This document shows positions 1-6,334 of a DNA stretch of 34,020 nt, in pieces. Origin of the DNA: Candidatus Peregrinibacteria bacterium (GTDB taxonomy: Bacteria > Patescibacteriota > Gracilibacteria > CAIRYL01). Both the position numbers and the translations under genes were made by a program. How positions within the stretch are numbered: position 1 is the first letter of the stretch; every line of letters starts with the position of its first letter. The stretch is from contig JACRHZ010000073.1 of NCBI GenBank assembly GCA_016220175.1, positions 1 through 34,020 on the forward strand, written 5' to 3'. Under the pieces are notes generated by a model. The model made no database searches. It was not told the DNA's origin and was given only the letters and a program-made list of their open reading frames with translations.

Positions 1-126
1 CCAAAGTATCAGAAGAAAAAATCTATGCAGTACAAGAAAAACTCAACGACAGACCAAGAAAATCACTTCGATATCGTACTCCAAATGAAGTCATTTCTGA
101 TCTCCTCTAGGGGTGGTGCTTATAAT
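1..126 (+). mobile_element. IS30-family element, right end (partial)
   Basis: This is the right end of an insertion sequence cut by the window edge. It contains the transposase C-terminus and a terminal inverted repeat at about 105-126. The outer 16 bases of that repeat (111-126) are the exact reverse complement of 33895-33910 at the other end of the window, so both ends carry the same element family. The transposase stop codon lies inside the inverted repeat. The exact boundary is uncertain by a few bases because no target duplication can be read from one end. Confidence 0.85.
3..110 (+). CDS. IS30-family transposase, C-terminal fragment
   Basis: An open frame of 35 codons runs from the window edge to a TAG at 108-110. 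It carries the LNDRPRKSLRYRTPNEV motif, the hallmark C-terminus of IS30-family DDE transposases, where the last catalytic region is followed by N-x-RPRKxLxYxTP. Only the tail is visible, so activity cannot be judged. The full gene would lie to the left of the window. Confidence 0.85.
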   Translation, partial: KVSEEKIYAVQEKLNDRPRKSLRYRTPNEVISDLL

Positions 127-132
127 CCTTGA

Positions 133-831
133 ATTTTCCAGCTGCTGAGACTTTACAAAAAAGCAAATGCCGTACAATCATCACTTCGTGAAGATGAACG
201 AATAAAAGAGGCAGAAGGGAAAATTGATGTAGATGCTATGAAAGCACGAAAATTAAAAAATGTGTGTCTCTCGTATCTTTGCGCTCTTCAAGATACACAT
301 ATTCAGCTGGCAAAAGATCAATTCGAAAACCCAGAATGTGGTTCAGATGAACTTATTGCACTTAAAATTCTCTGTGAATCAGAAGAAGAGCGAAAAGGAG
401 CGCTGGCGACATATTTTGAGAGATGGAAAGAAGAACCAATTGGTGTTGATCAATGGATGGAAATGCAAGTGCAAATAGATGATCCGGAAGCAATTGCCAT
501 GGCCAAAAAAATTGTTACAAGTGAATCATTTTCATACGAAGTTCCGAGTCGAGCCTTCTCTGTCATTAGGGGATTAATTCAAAATGGAGCTTATTTTCAC
601 TCTCAAGAAGGATATGAATTTATTGCTGACGAAATTCTTCGCATAGAAAATGAAACTCTTGCTATTTTGCTGATGAAATCTGCATTCCGAGATCTTCCAA
701 ATCTGGAAGCGAGACTTCAAGATCACATAAAAACACAACTCCAAAAAATTGATAATTCACATAGTGGAGAAGCAGTACGCCAATACGCTCAAAAAATGCT
801 CAGAGAAAATTTTCCAGAAGAAAAGAAATAA
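133..831 (+). pseudogene. pepN: Aminopeptidase N (PepN), 5'-truncated C-terminal fragment
   Basis: The frame is open from just after the IS30 end to TAA at 831. The product matches the C-terminal helical-repeat domain of PepN-type M1 aminopeptidases. Recognisable blocks are RKLKNVCLSYL, a FERWKEEPIGVDQW segment equivalent to the family's DKWHQNGLVMDKW region, and YFHSQEGYEFIADEI equivalent to FHAEDGSGYLFL. The catalytic domain with HEXXH zinc site and GAMEN motif is absent. An in-frame TGA at 130-132 sits at the IS junction. The first ATG in frame is at 238, but homology clearly extends upstream of it, so this is a remnant disrupted by the insertion rather than a small gene. It converges on alaX with an 11-bp gap. 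Confidence 0.85.
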
Positions 832-842
832 TAATTTGACGA

Positions 843-1565
843 TTATAACGAGGTGTTTTCAAGCGCATACGCCACCCTTGTCACTCCATTTTTCGATGAA
901 ATTTTTCGAATGGTCATTTTTCCGATTTCTCCAGAATCGCGAACGTGAGTTCCTCCACATCCGCAACCTTCGTATCCCTGAAAATTTACGACTCGAGCAG
1001 CTTTTCCGGGAGGAGCAAAAATTTGTCTTTTTTGCGCTTCTTCTGGAGAAAGTTCTATCTTTTCCATGAGAATTTTCGCAGCGACAAGCTCAGTCAAAAT
1101 CTCTTCCAACTTCGAAATATATTCCTGAGGATTTTTGAGTTCTCCTTTATATTCCACGTATGGACCTTCGGGAAAATGATAACCCTTTGTCGGCACGAGA
1201 CCCGTGATTCCAGATTTTTGAACCGCAACATCAAGAAGATGCCCCGCAGAATGAAGACGCGCATTCAAGGTTCTTCGTTCAGAATCAATTGTTAATGTGA
1301 CCTCATCGCCATTTTTCAAAGTGCCGCTGAAAAAATTTCCATAATGGAGAACTGTTCCGGTTTCATCAAGCCTGACATCAGTAACAGCAAACACAGCTGT
1401 ATTAGAAGAAATTTCTCCAAAGTCCGCCGGCTGTCCGCCACCCTGCGGATAAAAAATCGTTTGATCCAAGATAATCGCTTTTCCTTTTTCCGTGTTGCGT
1501 ATTTCGAGAACCTTTGCCGCTACTAAAAACAAATACGTATCAGAGAGATAGAGTAATACAGTCAT
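843..1565 (-). CDS. alaX: AlaX-type alanyl-tRNA editing protein
   Basis: This 240-residue protein is a free-standing homologue of the AlaRS editing domain, which hydrolyses Ser-tRNA(Ala) or Gly-tRNA(Ala) in trans. The GGGQPAD motif lies at residues 42-48. The zinc ligands are the HxxxH pair H105/H109 and C203/H207 in the CGGTHV block, all present. The length fits AlaX-M/AlaX-S proteins, which lack the aminoacylation and C-terminal domains. The same window also carries full alaS at 20874-23498, which has its own editing domain, so this is a second layer of proofreading. The start is ATG at 1563-1565 with no Shine-Dalgarno. It is divergent from the SLH gene at 1728. Confidence 0.88.
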   Translation of the reverse strand: MTVLLYLSDTYLFLVAAKVLEIRNTEKGKAIILDQTIFYPQGGGQPADFGEISSNTAVFAVTDVRLDETGTVLHYGNFFSGTLKNGDEVTLTIDSERRTLNARLHSAGHLLDVAVQKSGITGLVPTKGYHFPEGPYVEYKGELKNPQEYISKLEEILTELVAAKILMEKIELSPEEAQKRQIFAPPGKAARVVNFQGYEGCGCGGTHVRDSGEIGKMTIRKISSKNGVTRVAYALENTSL

Positions 1566-1660
1566 GTGAGAAAAATATAAAAATATGTTTCACAGAAATA
1601 ATTGATACAATATTTAGAATGCAATGGCAAGTGAAAATGGAAAAATAAAAAAATGAGGAA

Positions 1661-1689
1661 TTGTTTTTTTTGAGCAAAACTGCTCTAAT
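1661..1689 (+). promoter_or_regulatory. Putative promoter of the SLH-protein gene
   Basis: TTGTTT at 1661-1666 and TCTAAT at 1684-1689 are separated by 17 bp and lie about 38 bp before the ATG at 1728. The -10 matches 5 of 6 consensus bases and the -35 matches 3 of 6. A short inverted repeat, GAGCA-aaac-TGCTC (1672-1685), touches the -10. It could be an operator, but five base pairs is little evidence. Confidence 0.4.
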
Positions 1690-1727
1690 TACGGGGAATT
1701 TTTCCATTATTTTTCCCCCATATTCGC

Positions 1728-4490
1728 ATGAAAAAATTCCCCTCCTTTTTGAAAGGAATTGCCCTCTCTTCTGTGGCAATACTTTCACTTGTTTTTTCTC
1801 CGCTTGTTTCACTCGCGGTGGATGAACTCCCATTGCCGACTGAAGCAGAGAAAACTTCTGTGGTAAATCTTATTTTGGCTTCAGAAGAAGCAAATTCTGC
1901 AACCGCAACTATTACTGATGCTCGAGCAGAATATATGCGAGCAAAAATTACGTACATCAAAACAGGAACAGAGGGATCTGGTCTTGCAAAAAAATCTGGA
2001 GCAGAGTGGCAAGTAATTTATCAAGGGGATGGCAAAGAAATGTGTGAAGCCATTGCATCGCATAATTTCCCAGCAGATATGGTGCCAGAATGTGGGGAAA
2101 AAAAAGAAGAGAATTCAAACACTGACGGAGTTGATTATCCTTCAGCTGCTGACACTGAAATATTGAAGGATCTTAACACTCCACAGGATGGAAAGGTGTA
2201 TGACTTTTATATTTCTGCCCCCTCTACATCTACTCATGTCTATGGCTGGTACATATTAGAAGGACAACAATCTTCTGAAGAAAATTGGAGGGCAGGTTTT
2301 CTCGCGGTGAAAAATAATGGTACATGGGAAGTAGTACATAAATTTGCGAGTCAAGAAGAAGATTATTGTGCTCCTGCGAAAAAATATGATTTTCCTGAGA
2401 GAATGAGAGATCTCTGTAGTGAAAGCATTGAGAAAGGTGAAACTCCTCTCCCTGAAACAGAAGAAAACATTATAGATACCTATGAGGAAGCCGTAACTGA
2501 AGTTGATAATGCGTACACACAGGTTGATTTAATGGACGACGAACTCTGGGGACTTGAAGGCGAGGAACTTGCCACTGATGAAATTATTCAGTGCGTAAAT
2601 GATTTTGAAGCTATCACCTGGGGAGGAGATGACTATCTCTATGAATATGAGTTTGATACCGACTTTTGGAATTCAGAATATCAAGGGCCACTTGCGGACA
2701 CATGGCAAAAATGTTGGGATCTCATTGATGCTGCGTGGTATTCTCAGGATCCTGAGGTTTGGGTGAATGACAGAATTGAGGAGCTAGATCAAATGAGAAC
2801 TCAGGTGGAATATTTTTCTGGTCAGATTTTAGAACATGAAAATGAATCTATTGGACAGCTCGCGATAGATGCGCTCGACCTCATTGATAAACTCGATAGT
2901 GTGTTTACTGATATTTTATATTACCTTACCGACGGTCCAAATTATAACTATGAAGCAGCGATTGATCTTATTGATAATCAATATGATCCGATGAGAAATG
3001 ATCTGAACACGATTATTCCTGATCTCGAGTATTATCTCGATGTCGTTATTACTGAAGAAGATTATAAATTTTTGTGGCAACAAATCCAGGATGCACGTAC
3101 AGTCCTTGATGAAAAGGCATCTTCTAGCAAAATTGCGAAAAATACCATCAATACGTGTTACGACCTTCTCACTGAAGGAGAGGATCTTCACAATGAGGCT
3201 ATTGATCATCTGAGTTATAAGGAAGTCGATCTCTTTAATGATACGGAATATGCCATTGATGATTGGGCGAGTGAGGTCGAAGACACGTGTGATTTTCTTT
3301 TTGAGGAAGAAGAACTGAGTTCTGCAAATGTTGATGGATACGTGGAAGATGTCTACAAAGGGAAAAATAAGGATGAAATGGCAGATGTGATGAATCTCGT
3401 TGCAGATGCGATTGCGCGAGAAGTTATGCAGAAACTCATGACTATGGATCCGAAAGTACTCGATGCCCTCCTCGCCTCTGCAGGAAAAGAATATGCTGAC
3501 GATACAGCGAGCCTCATTTCTGCGCTGAATATGGTGCCGGACAAACATCAGGATGAACTCGTAGAACAGAAGAAAAGTGTTATGGAAGAGATGAAGAAAC
3601 TTGAGGAGGCGAGAAAAGCTCTCGAGACGGAAAATGCCTCTCTGAAAGATGAACTCAAGAAATTGAAAGAACTTGAGAATAAAATTGCTGGAAATACTTT
3701 TTACGGTGATTCTGCAAAAGAAATTACCGGGGAAATTAAGGACTTGAAAGAAAATATTACTGAACTTTCCGAAAAGGATTTACAAAAGAAGGTAGCAGAT
3801 TTGGACAAGAAAACGGATGAAGCGGTAAAAGAATCCCAAAAAGAGCAATACAAAGACGGAGTCGTTCCATTTACGGATGTGAAATTGACCGATTGGTACG
3901 CTCCATCTGTGGCGGAAATGAAAGATGAGGGAATTGTAAAGGGCTACACTGACAAGGAAACTCAAAAATCAACTGGAGAATTTGGAGCCACTGATACTCT
4001 CACAGTTGGAGCAATTCTGAAGATGGCAATTGAAGCGGTTGAAAGCGAGAAAGTTTCAGCTGCTGAAGGAAATGATCATTGGGCTGAACCATATAAGAAA
4101 ATAGCGACCGAGAAATATGGAGTAAAGGTATCGAAAGGTCTTGATGATAAAGTTACCAGGAGTGAAGTAGCAGAAATGCTGGTAAAAATTGGAGGACTTC
4201 TCCTCTCTGATGACAAAGAAGCTCACTGTCCGGATGTTTCAGCAGATGACACCTATTTTGCAGTATGGCAAACAGTGTACAACAACAAAATAATGCAGGG
4301 AGATAACGGTGGGACAGGAACATGCCGTGGGAATGACAATCTTAACCGTGCTGAAGCATCAAAAGTTGTTGAAAAATTGCTGGATCTCAAGAAGAAAGAG
4401 GAAACGAAAAAGGTAGCAGAAAAAGAAAGGACTCAGAAGGAAGAAGAGAAAAAAGATGTACCACCTCCTCTTGAAGGCACGAAAAAATAA
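1728..4490 (+). CDS. Secreted coiled-coil protein with three C-terminal SLH domains
   Basis: This 920-residue protein is probably an S-layer or wall-anchored surface protein. A signal peptide spans about residues 1-30. Two related modules follow, each with a W(Q/E)V core and a Cys-x15-Cys spacing (C106/C122 and C214/C230). Residues 240-540 are acidic and mostly helical, and 606-705 form a charged coiled coil. Three SLH-like domains lie at about 714-768, 783-822 and 834-885; the third carries Cys834 and Cys866. The protein ends in a Lys/Glu-rich tail. SLH domains bind pyruvylated wall polymers in many bacteria, so an anchoring role is inferred. No catalytic domain was recognised. The gene stands alone and has a strong terminator directly after it. 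Confidence 0.8.
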   Translation: MKKFPSFLKGIALSSVAILSLVFSPLVSLAVDELPLPTEAEKTSVVNLILASEEANSATATITDARAEYMRAKITYIKTGTEGSGLAKKSGAEWQVIYQGDGKEMCEAIASHNFPADMVPECGEKKEENSNTDGVDYPSAADTEILKDLNTPQDGKVYDFYISAPSTSTHVYGWYILEGQQSSEENWRAGFLAVKNNGTWEVVHKFASQEEDYCAPAKKYDFPERMRDLCSESIEKGETPLPETEENIIDTYEEAVTEVDNAYTQVDLMDDELWGLEGEELATDEIIQCVNDFEAITWGGDDYLYEYEFDTDFWNSEYQGPLADTWQKCWDLIDAAWYSQDPEVWVNDRIEELDQMRTQVEYFSGQILEHENESIGQLAIDALDLIDKLDSVFTDILYYLTDGPNYNYEAAIDLIDNQYDPMRNDLNTIIPDLEYYLDVVITEEDYKFLWQQIQDARTVLDEKASSSKIAKNTINTCYDLLTEGEDLHNEAIDHLSYKEVDLFNDTEYAIDDWASEVEDTCDFLFEEEELSSANVDGYVEDVYKGKNKDEMADVMNLVADAIAREVMQKLMTMDPKVLDALLASAGKEYADDTASLISALNMVPDKHQDELVEQKKSVMEEMKKLEEARKALETENASLKDELKKLKELENKIAGNTFYGDSAKEITGEIKDLKENITELSEKDLQKKVADLDKKTDEAVKESQKEQYKDGVVPFTDVKLTDWYAPSVAEMKDEGIVKGYTDKETQKSTGEFGATDTLTVGAILKMAIEAVESEKVSAAEGNDHWAEPYKKIATEKYGVKVSKGLDDKVTRSEVAEMLVKIGGLLLSDDKEAHCPDVSADDTYFAVWQTVYNNKIMQGDNGGTGTCRGNDNLNRAEASKVVEKLLDLKKKEETKKVAEKERTQKEEEKKDVPPPLEGTKK

Positions 4491-4511
4491 AGAAAATATT
4501 GGACAAGAAAA

Positions 4512-4547
4512 ACCCGGGACGTGAGACTTCTTCGTTCCGGGTTTTTT
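4512..4547 (+). terminator. Rho-independent terminator after the SLH gene
   Basis: A 10-bp stem pairs 4512-4521 (ACCCGGGACG) with 4533-4542 (CGTTCCGGGT) across an 11-base loop, with one G-U pair, followed by six T residues (4542-4547). It starts 21 bases after the stop codon. On the minus strand the stem could also serve the tRNA, but the T-tract is better on the plus strand. Confidence 0.85.
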
Positions 4548-4591
4548 GAAATGCGATGAATTCTCCGCTCTAATTAATAATATGTGAGGTC

Positions 4592-4656
4592 CCTCAATCG
4601 CTTCGCTCTTTCGGGACACAGTATCTTCGGACTCGTCCGCTAAAATGCGGACTCGT
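4592..4656. repeat. Two small hairpins and a direct repeat beyond the tRNA 3' end
   Basis: Two inverted repeats occur here: GTCCC...GGGAC (about 4592-4616), with a long loop rich in CGCTTCGCTC, and a 6-bp stem with a TAAAAT loop (GTCCGC/GCGGAC, about 4636-4653). The ten-base string CGGACTCGTC occurs twice. Neither hairpin has a T-tract, so a terminator role for the minus-strand tRNA is only possible. I see no open frame of interest between 4548 and 4670. Confidence 0.4.
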
Positions 4657-4670
4657 CTCGAATTCAACTG

Positions 4671-4747
4671 TGGTGGGCGCTGAGGGATTCGAACCCGCGA
4701 CCCTCTCGGTGTAAACGAGATGCTCTAGCCAGCTGAGCTAAGCGCCC
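4671..4747 (-). tRNA. tRNA-Val (anticodon TAC)
   Basis: The 77-nt reverse complement folds as a standard cloverleaf. The acceptor stem GGGCGCT/AGCGCCC is perfect, the D-arm is GCTC-AGCTGGCTA-GAGC, and the anticodon arm is TCTCG-TTTACAC-CGAGA with anticodon TAC. The variable loop has 5 nt and the T-loop is TTCGAAT. A 3' CCA is encoded. The T-stem GCGGG/CCCTC has one C-U mismatch at its second pair, a mild irregularity. The tRNA stands alone rather than in a cluster. Confidence 0.95.
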
Positions 4748-4774
4748 GAACTCAAAAAATATTTTTGCGGAGGG

Positions 4775-4804
4775 AGTGTACCCGAAAGATCGAACAAAGA
4801 GCAA
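4775..4804 (-). promoter_or_regulatory. Possible promoter for tRNA-Val
   Basis: On the minus strand TTGCTC (4799-4804) is followed after 18 bp by TACACT (4775-4780), placing the start point some 20 bases before the mature tRNA 5' end at 4747. The -35 is weak (3 of 6), so this is tentative. Confidence 0.35.
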
Positions 4805-4852
4805 GATTTTTTTATCTCTCATTCGTTCCCCAAACATAATATGGACTTGAAC

Positions 4853-4881
4853 TTGACATAATTTATTTTTATTGTTAATAT
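4853..4881 (+). promoter_or_regulatory. Upstream TTGACA promoter-like site
   Basis: A perfect -35 hexamer, TTGACA at 4853-4858, is followed after 17 bp by TAATAT (4876-4881), which matches 4 of 6 bases. It lies about 125 bp before the zinc-ribbon gene and could be a second, distal promoter for it. Confidence 0.35.
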
Positions 4882-4930
4882 CCTCTCCTTTTTCTTGCAC
4901 TGAACCAATTTTTCTCCATTTTCCAAAATA

Positions 4931-4959
4931 TTGACAAAGAAATAGGAGAAGAGGAAAAT
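4931..4959 (+). promoter_or_regulatory. Promoter of the zinc-ribbon/lipoprotein pair
   Basis: A perfect TTGACA at 4931-4936 is followed after 17 bp by GAAAAT at 4954-4959 (4 of 6). The predicted start point near 4966 leaves a leader of about 40 nt before the ATG at 5007. Confidence 0.5.
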
Positions 4960-5006
4960 TCGGGTACGAAGGAGTCACGATCACCACTTTTTTTGAGCAC
5001 CCCCTT

Positions 5007-5357
5007 ATGGACCCAATACATATTCACAATCTCCTCCGCCAGCTTACGAATGAAGTGCGATGTCCCAGTTGTAAGATTCGAGTTCGTCCGAATATGATTC
5101 ATGTTGAAAATTCAACAGAAAACTATTGTCTTCTCAGAATTCGGTGTCATGCCTGTGGTGAAATTTTCCATGGACATGCTCATGTAGGAATCAAAGTGGC
5201 TTCAGGAGAAAATGTTCCTGAAACTGTTCGTCGAATAGCTCCAAAGGATCTTCCTCCTGCTCCTCCGCCAATTTCAGACGAAGAACTTGCAAATTTGGAA
5301 GGAGCACTTGTTCAAAAGATAAGCAGTATCACTGAGTTTTTTCAGGTGCATGCATGA
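5007..5357 (+). CDS. Small zinc-ribbon protein of unknown function
   Basis: This 116-residue cytoplasmic protein has two CxxC knuckles, C19-P-S-C22 and C47-H-A-C50, with the spacing of a zinc ribbon. A proline-rich linker (about residues 80-90) leads to a short acidic helix ending in a hydrophobic EFF motif. Zinc ribbon plus linker plus terminal helix is, from memory, a common unannotated CPR layout; I cannot assign a function. The gene overlaps the next, the lipoprotein, by four bases (ATGA type), so the two are translationally coupled, an odd pairing of a cytoplasmic and an exported product. No Shine-Dalgarno precedes the ATG. Confidence 0.72.
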   Translation: MDPIHIHNLLRQLTNEVRCPSCKIRVRPNMIHVENSTENYCLLRIRCHACGEIFHGHAHVGIKVASGENVPETVRRIAPKDLPPAPPPISDEELANLEGALVQKISSITEFFQVHA

Positions 5358-5686
5358 AGAAAAACCATCACGGAATTTTTTTCATTATCGGCATATCCCT
5401 CATGCTTCTTGCACTTTCTGCGTGCGAGTTGCCATATAAAAATGAGGTACAGCAAAAAATTGATGACGCACGAGAAAAAGGCGAGGAAATAAAAGGAAAG
5501 ACTCTCGAAACCTTTGATAGTATTCAAAATGACCTCAAAAACACGAAAGAAGATGCAGAAAAAACACTCAATCAGGTCCAAGAAAAGGTTGATGATATCA
5601 ACAACGCTGCAAAAGCCATCAACAAAGTTTTTGGAGAAGATGACAAAAAAGACCCAAAATCCTCTCCTCCACCACCCCAACCGTAA
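5354..5686 (+). CDS. Small coiled-coil lipoprotein
   Basis: This 110-residue exported lipoprotein has a basic start (MKKNHH), a hydrophobic stretch and a lipobox LSAC with the acylated Cys at residue 24. The mature part (about 30-95) is a highly charged helix with heptad-like spacing, and the tail is proline-rich (PPPPQP). The tail and helix suggest a membrane-anchored spacer or wall-spanning protein; no enzyme domain is seen. It starts inside the end of the zinc-ribbon gene. Its upstream AGGTG, 5 nt before the ATG, is the only Shine-Dalgarno-like string near any start I checked here. A terminator follows 20 bases after the stop. Confidence 0.75.
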   Translation: MKKNHHGIFFIIGISLMLLALSACELPYKNEVQQKIDDAREKGEEIKGKTLETFDSIQNDLKNTKEDAEKTLNQVQEKVDDINNAAKAINKVFGEDDKKDPKSSPPPPQP

Positions 5687-5705
5687 TTCCCATGAAATTC
5701 TTCAC

Positions 5706-5733
5706 AAAGAAGCTCACCTGAGTTTCTTTTTTT
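5706..5733 (+). terminator. Rho-independent terminator after the lipoprotein gene
   Basis: A 10-bp stem, AAAGAAGCTC (5706-5715) with GAGTTTCTTT (5720-5729), one G-U pair and an ACCT loop, is followed by further T residues to 5733. This separates the pair from the downstream pilin operon. Confidence 0.65.
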
Positions 5734-5802
5734 GATGACTTTTGATACTTCGCTTTTGGGATACTACTTCTCATAAATACTGCGAAGTTTTAGAAACTAT
5801 AA

Positions 5803-5830
5803 TTCAATAGCCAAAGCTTCGTGGTATAAT
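5803..5830 (+). promoter_or_regulatory. Putative promoter of the VirB2/PKD operon
   Basis: A perfect -10, TATAAT at 5825-5830, is preceded after 16 bp by TTCAAT at 5803-5808 (3 of 6). It would give a leader of about 90 nt before the ATG at 5928, containing the hairpin at 5845-5886. Confidence 0.5.
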
Positions 5831-5844
5831 ACAAAAATTTAAGT

Positions 5845-5886
5845 ACGCTTTTTAAAACGAAGCAGTATGAGTTGAAAAAAAAGCGT
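5845..5886 (+). promoter_or_regulatory. Leader hairpin of the pilin operon
   Basis: ACGCTTTTT (5845-5853) pairs perfectly with AAAAAGCGT (5878-5886) across a 24-base loop. It lies between the promoter and the start codon. It may stabilise the long surface-protein transcript or act as a control element. No known riboswitch class is recognised. Confidence 0.35.
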
Positions 5887-5927
5887 GTTTATGAGATAAT
5901 GATGAGATAAAAATTTATATATTCTCC

Positions 5928-6323
5928 ATGAAGAAAAAAATTTTCCTCCTCATTGGAATTTTTGCCATTGGACTTCTCTCCGGAGTTTTTGCAAATTCTG
6001 CGTTCCGAGCAGATACCGTTTTTGATGGACCAGGACTTGAAGGAGGTTTGCAGTATCTTAAGACACTTCTTCTCGGAACTGGCATAGACACTTCCACATC
6101 TCTGATTGGAGCAATTCTCTTCTGGGTTCGTATTCTCCTCATCATTGCCGGAACACTCGCATTTGTGGGATTCATATGGGCTGGAGTCCTCTACGTCACA
6201 ACTTTTGCGAGTGAGGAGAATAGTGAGAAGGCAAAAAAGATTATGATGTACACGGGTATAGGAATTATTGTTATTCTCTTTTCCTACGCGCTCACAAACT
6301 TCTTTATTAACGCAGCGGTCTAA
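5928..6323 (+). CDS. VirB2/TrbC-like pilin
   Basis: This 131-residue membrane protein has a cleavable-looking signal (about 1-24), a linker, and two hydrophobic segments (about 62-92 and 107-128) separated by a short charged loop ENSEKAKKI. This is the layout of VirB2/TrbC pilin subunits of type IV secretion systems, which sit in the inner membrane before assembly. The second half closely parallels residues 66-127 of the next protein (loop GEDENVTKGKKI followed by a GIII-LLSYAI-NFFI helix), so the two are probably products of duplication. The gap to the next gene is 11 bp, indicating one operon. No Shine-Dalgarno is present. Confidence 0.8.
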   Translation: MKKKIFLLIGIFAIGLLSGVFANSAFRADTVFDGPGLEGGLQYLKTLLLGTGIDTSTSLIGAILFWVRILLIIAGTLAFVGFIWAGVLYVTTFASEENSEKAKKIMMYTGIGIIVILFSYALTNFFINAAV

Positions 6324-6334
6324 AACAAAAACCT

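Noticed and set aside
2916-3548. 210-codon open frame antisense to the SLH gene
   Set aside because: Low-complexity Ile/Phe/Arg-rich translation, a shadow of the acidic coding strand.
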